From positions 1 through 5,997 of the forward strand of contig JABSPR010000383.1 in NCBI GenBank assembly GCA_013214975.1: DNA of 5,997 bases. Reading direction: 5' to 3'. Position numbers and translations under genes: made by a program. The stretch's first letter is position 1, and each line of letters starts with the position of its first letter. This DNA is from Flavobacteriales bacterium (GTDB lineage: Bacteria > Bacteroidota > Bacteroidia > DT-38). Positions 1 to 5,443 of this stretch are shown here, one piece after another. The notes below the pieces were generated by a model. It did not search any database and had not been told where the DNA came from. It saw nothing but the letters and a program-made list of their open reading frames with translations.

Positions 1-4
1 TCAT

Positions 5-34
5 TTTCAGGGGTTAAATTGGATAATAAATTTA
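5..34 (+). promoter_or_regulatory. Possible Bacteroidota-type promoter for the first amine oxidase gene
   Basis: TAAATTTA at 27-34 matches the Bacteroidota -7 consensus TAnnTTTG at 7 of 8 positions. TTTC at 5-8, 18 nt upstream, resembles the -33 TTTG/TTG element. Transcription would begin near 41, leaving a leader of about 20 nt that is A-rich (AAAATAAAAAGAG) and has no Shine-Dalgarno sequence, as is usual in this phylum. In DNA this AT-rich such matches arise easily by chance, and the upstream gene is outside the window, so read-through into this gene cannot be excluded. Confidence 0.3.
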
Positions 35-61
35 TTTTTACTGCACCAAAATAAAAAGAGA

Positions 62-1723
62 ATGAAAAGAATACTAATACCTATTATAGCTGCTACGATC
101 GTTGCATGTGGTGGCGCTAAAAAAGAAGCTGCTGATTCAAGTAAAGTGGATGTTGATGTGTTGATTGTAGGTGCAGGTGCATCTGGGATGTATACAGCAT
201 ATACATTAGAACAGGCAGGGGTTGACTGGAAAATATTTGAAGCAGGATCTACACATGGTGGGAGAGCGCAGTATGGTAAATTAGGAGATGGTTATGTCGA
301 ATTCGGACCAGAGGAAATTTATTCTTCAGAAGATTACCCTGTACATAGAAGAGATCTATACTTAATTGAAGCCAAAGAAGAAGCAGCTGAAGAAGATTAC
401 GACGTTTCTAAAATGGAAATTAAAGGAGATAGCATATTCTTTGAAGATGAGTTTTGGGATGTGTTGCCTGGTATAGAACCAGTATTTACAGTTGACTTGT
501 TCAAAGATATCTGGGAATTTGATTCCACTTTACTAAGACCTTTTGATATTGGTGTTGAGTATAATAATCAATTCAGGGTAGATGATAGAGATTATTTTAG
601 TGAGTATCCTTATGAGCAATATTTAACAGGAAACGAAAAAGAATTCTTTGGCTTTGATAAGATTGTCTATATGAGAGATGGTAAGATGGTAAGAGCTTCT
701 GAAGATCCTTCTTATAAAGAAGCATTTAAATTTTTAGCAGGTACTGATGAGTATGACGGCCCTGACACAAGCTTAACGGCTGTTCTGAATATTATGTTTG
801 GAATAGAAGAAGGCGATAGACACTGGACAATTATCAATGATATATATGCAGTTGGTACAGAAGCTACTTCTTTAAACAGATTGTCTATTCACGCGATGCA
901 TGCTTCTGGAGAAGATTGGACAGAAGGAGGTGCTTATGTAATGTACTTGAGTATGCCATATAAGAAGGTGTTAGATACATTGTACTTCAATAAGATTCAT
1001 CCTTTGGGGAAAATTGAATACAACAATGCTGTTGAAAAAATTGATTACACAGGTGATATTATTTCTGTTACAGATGAGAATGGAAATGTAACGACATGTA
1101 ATAAATTGGTATTTACAGGTTCTCCGATGGTATTGAAAAGTGGAATCGTTGAGTTTGTTCCAGCTTTGCCTGCTAGAAAGTTAGAAGCTATAAACGCAAT
1201 ACAATTGGATCCAGGCTGGAGATTGCACCTTTTGTTTGACGAACCGTTATGGGAAGAGATTGATGCGATGGAAATCGTAGGATTAGGATATACTTCTAGA
1301 TGTTGGCCAAACTCTAAGTTTAGGAAAGAAGGCGCTACAGATGATAATGTGCTTATGTGTTACATCATGGGAGAAAATGCGGAATACTTTAAGCAACCAG
1401 ATGTGGATATGATGGAGGTTGTCTTGGGTGAGCTTGATGGTATATTTGGTGATAAAAAAGCAACAAAACACTTTACAGGAGAATATCAAATGTATGATTG
1501 GAGTATGAACCCATACATTGGTGGTGTTTATACATATCCAAATAAAGGAATGCATGTTTCTGGTCCAGAGAAAGGATGGAGAGGTAAGCTAGGTGAGCCA
1601 ATTGAGGATAGAGTATTCTTCGCAGGCGAGGGTACTATTGATGACCATTACGGAACTGTATTTGGTGCAATGGAATCGGGCGAAAGAGTTGCTAAGAAAA
1701 TCATCGGAGCACAATCGAAATAA
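62..1723 (+). CDS. Flavin amine-oxidase family lipoprotein, copy 1
   Basis: Predicted FAD-dependent oxidase of the monoamine oxidase / L-amino-acid oxidase superfamily, 553 residues, anchored in the cell envelope. Residues 1-16 are a Sec lipoprotein signal (MKR, hydrophobic stretch, then IVAC with Cys16 as the lipid-bearing residue), followed by a short polar linker. VGAGASG (G37-G42) with Glu60 at the end of the second strand forms the ADP-binding fold; STHGGRAQ (63-70) is the second flavin contact. The C-terminal FAGEGT (520-525) and TVFGAMESG (532-540) match the family's closing flavin motif. NPYIGGVYTYP aligns with the GGCYTT region of MAO-B: the covalent-FAD Cys is Val489 here, so FAD should be non-covalent, while the neighbouring cage Tyr is kept (Tyr490). 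At the MAO-B Lys296 position the protein has Arg387 (GWRLHLLFDEPLW). These alignments are from memory. The ATG at 62 begins exactly at the signal peptide. Probably co-transcribed with the next gene. Substrate unknown; the family assignment is firm, the specific activity is not. Confidence 0.9.
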   Translation: MKRILIPIIAATIVACGGAKKEAADSSKVDVDVLIVGAGASGMYTAYTLEQAGVDWKIFEAGSTHGGRAQYGKLGDGYVEFGPEEIYSSEDYPVHRRDLYLIEAKEEAAEEDYDVSKMEIKGDSIFFEDEFWDVLPGIEPVFTVDLFKDIWEFDSTLLRPFDIGVEYNNQFRVDDRDYFSEYPYEQYLTGNEKEFFGFDKIVYMRDGKMVRASEDPSYKEAFKFLAGTDEYDGPDTSLTAVLNIMFGIEEGDRHWTIINDIYAVGTEATSLNRLSIHAMHASGEDWTEGGAYVMYLSMPYKKVLDTLYFNKIHPLGKIEYNNAVEKIDYTGDIISVTDENGNVTTCNKLVFTGSPMVLKSGIVEFVPALPARKLEAINAIQLDPGWRLHLLFDEPLWEEIDAMEIVGLGYTSRCWPNSKFRKEGATDDNVLMCYIMGENAEYFKQPDVDMMEVVLGELDGIFGDKKATKHFTGEYQMYDWSMNPYIGGVYTYPNKGMHVSGPEKGWRGKLGEPIEDRVFFAGEGTIDDHYGTVFGAMESGERVAKKIIGAQSK

Positions 1724-1764
1724 GGTATTAGGCATTAGGATCTATAATCAATAATATTATTAGA
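1724..1764 (+). other. Short spacer between oxidase copies 1 and 2, with no terminator
   Basis: This 41-nt gap has a short direct repeat (TATTAGG then CATTAGG, 1726-1739) and a 12-bp AT palindrome AATAATATTATT (1750-1761) just before the second start codon. There is no GC-rich stem with a T-run and no convincing TAnnTTTG box, which supports one transcript for copies 1 and 2. The palindrome lies where ribosomes would load and could affect initiation, but an all-A/T hairpin is weak. Confidence 0.4.
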
Positions 1765-3333
1765 ATGAGGAATAAACTTGTAACCGGAGCACTAGCTGTA
1801 TCGACTTTGTTCGCAGCTTGTGGTGGTGGATCAGAAGAATCTACTAAGAGTAGTGTTGACTTTGACGTAATAGTTGTAGGAGCTGGGGCTTCTGGTATGT
1901 ACGCAGCTTATACGTTAGATAATGCTGGTTTGAATGTTAAAGTTCTTGAAGCATCTTCTACACACGGAGGAAGAGCACAATACAACGAGAGTTTTTCAGA
2001 TGGTTATATTGAAATTGGACCTGAAGAAGTTTATTCTTCGCCAGATTTCCCAACGCCGCTTAGAGAAAAGTACTTAAAGCAAGCTACTGCTTGGGCTGCT
2101 GAAGAAGAGTACGATGTAAGTACTAGAGAAATACGAGGAGATAGTATTTTCTTTGATGGAGAGTATTACGATGTCCTTCCTGATAGTGGGCAGTTTAGAG
2201 TAGATATATATAGAGACGTTCATAACTTAGATTCAACATTATTGCATAAAATGATGATTGATAAAGTTGATCCTCAGCATATCATTTATATGAAAGATGG
2301 TAAAACGGTTAACGCTAAAGATGACCCTTCATACCATTTAGCAATGACTGTTTTGGATGATGTTATTTTTGGATATGAAGGTAAAGACACTACATACTCA
2401 GCAATCTTGGACATGGCTGGATATGATAAGGAAACGTTGACTTGGCAAATACTCGAGTCGTATTATGCGATTAGCCTTTATGCTACTACTTTAGATAGAA
2501 TGTGGAGCCAGCAAGGATCTGATGGTTGGAGAGACGGTGGTGACCAATCTTACTATGTTGATATTCCTTATAAAAAGTTATTGGATACTCTCTACTTCAA
2601 TCAACTTCACAAGAAAAATATGATTCAGTATGATTTCCCTGTTACTGAAATTAATTACACTGGAGATATTGTGACAGTATCTAATGCTGAAGGTGAATCT
2701 TTTACTGCAAATCATGTAGTGGTTTCTGTTTCGGTTGAAGTGTTAAAAAGTAACCTGATTCATTTCACACCTGATTTGCCTAAGAAAAAAGTTGATGCTT
2801 ATTCTAGTATGGCAATGGATGAAGGTTGGAGAATGTACTTGAAGTTTAAAGAGCCGTTTTGGAATAAAGACAGCGTACATGATGTAGATATTATTAATCC
2901 TGGATATGCTTGTCGTTGCTGGGTTCCTTCTAAGTATAGAGCAGAAGGAGTTAATGATCCTAACGTAATGATCTGTTATATTATGGGGAAACGTGCTGAG
3001 TATCTTTCAAGCAACTTTAACTATATGGATGAAGTTGTATTAGGGGAGTTAGACTTAGTATATGGTGGTAAAACAGCTACGGATTTATTCGAGAAGTCTT
3101 ACCACATGAACTATAAGAAGAATCCATATATAGGTGGAGTTTATACGTACACTACAAAAGGGATATATCCTGCTGACGGTCCTAGTATGAGAGAAATCCT
3201 AGGTCAGTCGGTAGAAAATAAAGTCTTCTTTGCTGGTGAGGGTACGAATCATGAGCACTATTCAACTGTATTTGGAGCCATGGAAACTGGCTTGTGGGCA
3301 AGTGAAGAGATTCTAGAAGTTCGAAAAAAGTAG
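1765..3333 (+). CDS. Flavin amine-oxidase family lipoprotein, copy 2 (30-residue internal deletion)
   Basis: Paralog of the preceding gene, 522 residues. The N-terminus is a lipoprotein signal ending LFAAC with Cys19 as the anchor, then GGGSEES, an acidic/serine tail of the kind associated with surface export of Bacteroidota lipoproteins (inference). Family landmarks are intact: GAGASG (39-44), Glu62, STHGGRAQ (65-72), GWRMYLKFKEPFW (354-366, with Arg356 at the MAO Lys296 position), GGVYTY (457-462, Val459 where MAO-B has its FAD-linking Cys), FAGEGT (489-494) and TVFGAMETG (501-509). Between DSTLL (156-160) and IIYMKDGK (173-180) it has 12 residues where copies 1 and 3 have 42, an exactly 30-codon shortening in the substrate domain that keeps the frame. 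It has an extra cysteine, Cys383, beside the shared Cys385 and Cys404. The gene ends before a strong hairpin terminator. It is intact, so probably active, perhaps on a different substrate from its neighbours. Confidence 0.9.
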   Translation: MRNKLVTGALAVSTLFAACGGGSEESTKSSVDFDVIVVGAGASGMYAAYTLDNAGLNVKVLEASSTHGGRAQYNESFSDGYIEIGPEEVYSSPDFPTPLREKYLKQATAWAAEEEYDVSTREIRGDSIFFDGEYYDVLPDSGQFRVDIYRDVHNLDSTLLHKMMIDKVDPQHIIYMKDGKTVNAKDDPSYHLAMTVLDDVIFGYEGKDTTYSAILDMAGYDKETLTWQILESYYAISLYATTLDRMWSQQGSDGWRDGGDQSYYVDIPYKKLLDTLYFNQLHKKNMIQYDFPVTEINYTGDIVTVSNAEGESFTANHVVVSVSVEVLKSNLIHFTPDLPKKKVDAYSSMAMDEGWRMYLKFKEPFWNKDSVHDVDIINPGYACRCWVPSKYRAEGVNDPNVMICYIMGKRAEYLSSNFNYMDEVVLGELDLVYGGKTATDLFEKSYHMNYKKNPYIGGVYTYTTKGIYPADGPSMREILGQSVENKVFFAGEGTNHEHYSTVFGAMETGLWASEEILEVRKK

Positions 3334-3349
3334 TATTTGAATGTTGTAA

Positions 3350-3371
3350 TTGAATTGCAAAAGCAATTCAA
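3350..3371 (+). repeat. Perfect 9-bp inverted repeat after oxidase copy 2
   Basis: TTGAATTGC (3350-3358) and GCAATTCAA (3363-3371) are perfect reverse complements around an AAAA loop, 16 nt after the copy 2 stop codon. No T-run follows on the plus strand, so by itself it is not a classic intrinsic terminator. It may protect the 3' end of the transcript or act together with the terminator that follows 16 nt later. Confidence 0.55.
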
Positions 3372-3387
3372 ATTCTAAAAAAAAATT

Positions 3388-3422
3388 AATAGCCCCTCCA
3401 TTCGAGGGGCTATTGTTTTGGG
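3388..3422 (+). terminator. Intrinsic terminator after oxidase copies 1 and 2, possibly bidirectional
   Basis: AATAGCCCCTC (3388-3398) pairs perfectly over 11 bp with GAGGGGCTATT (3404-3414) around a CATTC loop and is followed on the plus strand by GTTTTGGG. On the minus strand the same stem is followed by a run of nine T (complement of 3377-3385), so it could stop transcription from both sides. It closes the copy 1-copy 2 unit and implies that copy 3 is transcribed separately, apart from read-through. Confidence 0.85.
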
Positions 3423-3485
3423 TGATAATGTTGGTAAGTAGCGTGTCATATACTCGAATTGCAGGATTCCATCTCTTGTTTTTTT

Positions 3486-3493
3486 TATATTTA
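3486..3493 (+). promoter_or_regulatory. Possible -7 box for oxidase copy 3
   Basis: TATATTTA matches TAnnTTTG at 7 of 8 positions and would start transcription near 3500, giving a leader of about 19 nt before the ATG at 3519. The nearest upstream TTG (3459-3461) is 24 nt away, somewhat longer than the usual 19-21, so the -33 element is uncertain. A promoter somewhere here is expected because a terminator precedes it, but this exact assignment is weak. Confidence 0.25.
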
Positions 3494-3518
3494 CCTTCCA
3501 ATTTTTAACACGAATTTG

Positions 3519-5165
3519 ATGTATAATAAAATAACAGGATTAGTATTAATTGCTGCAATGACTTTGTCTGGTTGTAGTGAAAGTGAAAAAGCAGAAGTTG
3601 CAGTTAATAACTTTGAAGTTATTGTTGTCGGTGCAGGTGCCGCAGGCATGTACGCAGCATATACATTGAATAGAGCTGGTGTTAAAGTGAAAGTATTAGA
3701 AGCGTCATCTACCCATGGTGGAAGAGCTCAGAATAATCAAACTTTTGGACAAGGTTTCGTTTCTATTGGACCAGAAGAAATATATAGCTCACCTGATTTT
3801 CCAGTTTCTTTAAGAAAACAAGCATTAGATGCAATTAAAGCAGAAGTGGAAGAAGATGGAGCTGATTGGTCTACCATGAAAATTAAAGGCGATAGTGTTT
3901 TTGTCGACGGCGAAGTTTGGGGTATTTTGCCGGATAGCGGTCAGTTTAAAGTTGATTTATATAGAGACCTTTATGCGTGGGATTCAACTAAACTTCACCC
4001 ATTCGAACTAGGTACTGAGACCGATATTGCTATGTTCGAGGATTCTAGAGATGATTGGAGAGAGTGGCCATTTAGAGGACAGAATAACTACGATGATCAC
4101 AAACATTTAGGCTTGAAGAATATAGCATACATGATTGATGGCAAGTTAACTAACGCTGAAGATGATAATACCTACAGAGAAGTCGCAGATGAATTCTACG
4201 CTATAATTGGCGATTACGATGGGCCAGATACTACGTATACAGCTGTGTTGAAACTAGCTGGTGTAGATTCAGGTAGCGTTAAATGGTTAATGATGGAGGA
4301 TATCTTCGGAACAAGTATTAGCGCATCTTCTTTAAATAGAATTTACACGAACAAAGGTCATGGTGACTGGGGTGATGGTGGTGGACACGTTTATCTTGCT
4401 GACCTATCTTATAAAGATTTTTTAGATACACTTTACTTTCATGAAATTCATGAAAAGGAAATTATTCTATACAATTCTGCAGTGGAGACGATTGATTATA
4501 GTGGGGATAGAGTAACTGTATTAGACGAAAACGGTGTTTCGTACACTGCTGATTATGTTATATCTACTGTTTCTGTGGAGGTATTAAAAAGTGGTATTAT
4601 TGAGTTTATTCCTGCTCTTCCTGCAGAAAAGGCAATGGCGTATGGCAAAATGACTATGGATGCTGGCTGGAGATTGTACCTCAAGTTTAAGGAACCGATT
4701 TGGGATAAAGAAGAGATTATCGAAATTCTTACTATGGGATACTCTAGTAGATGTTGGGTTCCTGCAAAATGGAGAGGGGAAGGTGTTGGGGATCCTAATG
4801 TTCTTACCTGCTATATTATGGGAGAGAGAGCGGAGTATTTGATGGGTCCAGAAGTAGATATGGATAAAGTGGTATTAAAAGAGTTAGATGTAATATTTGG
4901 AGGAACAACTGCATCAGATAATTTCATTGAGTCTTTTCATATGAACTATAAAATGAACCCGTACATCGGAGGTGTGTATACTTATCCTCAAAAAGATATG
5001 TATCCTGTTGATGGACCAAGCGTGAGACAGATATTAGCTAAGTCGATTGATGATAAATTATTTTTTGGGGGTACTGCTACAAATAACGCACACAGCTCTA
5101 CAGTATTTGGAGCGATGGAAACAGGCTTAAGAACGGCAGAAGAAGTCTTAGCTGTTAAAAAATAG
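3519..5165 (+). CDS. Flavin amine-oxidase family lipoprotein, copy 3 (altered FAGE motif)
   Basis: Third paralog, 548 residues from the ATG at 3519. A TTG at 3459 would add 20 residues (including FFYIYLPIF) in front of an already complete lipoprotein signal, so ATG 3519 is preferred: the signal MYNKITG...TLSGC then has Cys19 as the anchor, followed by SESEK. GAGAAG (38-43), Glu61 and STHGGRAQ (64-71) form the FAD-binding start; GWRLYLKFKEPIW (383-395) has Arg385 at the MAO Lys296 position; GGVYTYP is at 484-490. Unlike copies 1 and 2, the C-terminal flavin motif reads FFGGTAT (515-521): the usual Glu is Thr519. The next segment is HSSTVFGA, with Ser526 in place of the Tyr of copies 1 and 2. 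MAO-A/B also have Thr at that first position but with Glu right after it, which is Ala520 here. FAD binding or activity may therefore differ. Besides the lipid Cys, the only cysteines are Cys412 and Cys431. It is more similar in sequence to copy 2, but has the 30-residue segment like copy 1. Confidence 0.9.
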   Translation: MYNKITGLVLIAAMTLSGCSESEKAEVAVNNFEVIVVGAGAAGMYAAYTLNRAGVKVKVLEASSTHGGRAQNNQTFGQGFVSIGPEEIYSSPDFPVSLRKQALDAIKAEVEEDGADWSTMKIKGDSVFVDGEVWGILPDSGQFKVDLYRDLYAWDSTKLHPFELGTETDIAMFEDSRDDWREWPFRGQNNYDDHKHLGLKNIAYMIDGKLTNAEDDNTYREVADEFYAIIGDYDGPDTTYTAVLKLAGVDSGSVKWLMMEDIFGTSISASSLNRIYTNKGHGDWGDGGGHVYLADLSYKDFLDTLYFHEIHEKEIILYNSAVETIDYSGDRVTVLDENGVSYTADYVISTVSVEVLKSGIIEFIPALPAEKAMAYGKMTMDAGWRLYLKFKEPIWDKEEIIEILTMGYSSRCWVPAKWRGEGVGDPNVLTCYIMGERAEYLMGPEVDMDKVVLKELDVIFGGTTASDNFIESFHMNYKMNPYIGGVYTYPQKDMYPVDGPSVRQILAKSIDDKLFFGGTATNNAHSSTVFGAMETGLRTAEEVLAVKK

Positions 5166-5199
5166 TAAATCCTCTCTGATAAAGGGGTTGTGAGTTGAT

Positions 5200-5228
5200 T
5201 TAAGCTCCTTATGGAATTTAATTTATTA
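5200..5228 (+). terminator. Weak candidate terminator after oxidase copy 3
   Basis: TTAAGCTCC (5200-5208) can pair with GGAATTTAA (5213-5221) around a TTAT loop with one mismatch and one G-T wobble, followed by TTTATTA. The stem is AT-rich and imperfect, 34 nt past the stop codon. It is the best hairpin in the gap before the small ORF, but read-through into that ORF is quite possible. Confidence 0.3.
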
Positions 5229-5247
5229 CAATCCTAGGGTAAGATGG

Positions 5248-5277
5248 TTGTTTAGGTGTATATATGATATAAACTTA
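5248..5277 (+). promoter_or_regulatory. Tentative promoter for the small membrane ORF
   Basis: TTG at 5248-5250 and TAAACTTA at 5270-5277 are separated by exactly 19 nt, the usual spacing of the Bacteroidota TTG-N19-TAnnTTTG promoter, although the -7 box matches only 6 of 8. The start site would fall about 5 nt before the ATG at 5289, giving a nearly leaderless message. The rest of the 5166-5288 gap shows nothing recognisable. Confidence 0.2.
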
Positions 5278-5288
5278 AACATCATATT

Positions 5289-5366
5289 ATGAAAGATTTA
5301 CATAGCTTTATTATCAGTGCAGCGTTCGTAGCTGTAATTATGATAGGAGCATTCCTGGTAGGATAG
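5289..5366 (+). CDS. Probable single-span membrane miniprotein, 25 residues
   Basis: A 25-codon ORF with an ATG start, a polar N-terminus (MKDLHS) and one continuous hydrophobic segment from about Phe7 to Gly25 (FIISAAFV...FLVG), long enough to cross a membrane once. An in-frame stop at 5265-5267 and the absence of other start codons fix the start. The TAG stop lies 15 nt before a strong hairpin terminator, so the ORF is placed like a short complete transcription unit. No family was recognised; size and shape resemble known tiny membrane proteins that modulate larger complexes, but no partner can be named. An ORF this short can occur by chance, and the case rests on hydrophobicity and the terminator. 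Confidence 0.5.
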   Translation: MKDLHSFIISAAFVAVIMIGAFLVG

Positions 5367-5381
5367 AAATTTGATATTAAT

Positions 5382-5431
5382 GGAGAATTAAACATGAGGC
5401 GCACCTCTTATTAATTCTCCTTATTACTTTC
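5382..5431 (+). terminator. Long hairpin terminator between convergent genes
   Basis: GGAGAATTAA (5382-5391) is a perfect 10-bp complement of TTAATTCTCC (5411-5420). Nested inside, GAGG (5396-5399) pairs with CCTC (5404-5407) around a CGCA loop. The T-rich TTATTACTTTCT follows at 5421 on the plus strand. It lies between the plus-strand miniprotein ORF and the minus-strand gene ending at 5444, so it may serve both; the minus-strand side (ATTAATATCAAATTT) is less T-rich. Confidence 0.75.
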
Positions 5432-5443
5432 TAATCATTCACA

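Noticed and set aside
1283..1555. Minus-strand ORF of 90 codons inside oxidase copy 1
   Set aside because: It lies fully within a well-supported conserved gene on the other strand and has no recognisable domain; it is a shadow frame.
3313..3501. Minus-strand ORF of 62 codons over the copy 2-copy 3 gap
   Set aside because: It runs through both inverted repeats including the terminator, and its composition is that of translated AT-rich intergenic DNA.
3459..3518. N-terminal extension of oxidase copy 3 from a TTG start
   Set aside because: It would put 20 residues in front of a complete lipoprotein signal with its Cys at 19, would span the likely promoter and leader, and has no counterpart in copies 1 and 2.
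4660..4842. Plus-strand ORF of 60 codons inside oxidase copy 3
   Set aside because: It is out of frame within the conserved GWR to CYIMG region of copy 3, so a shadow frame.
5171..5187. CCTCT/AGGGG hairpin just after oxidase copy 3 as a terminator
   Set aside because: Only five pairs including a wobble, and no T-run after it.
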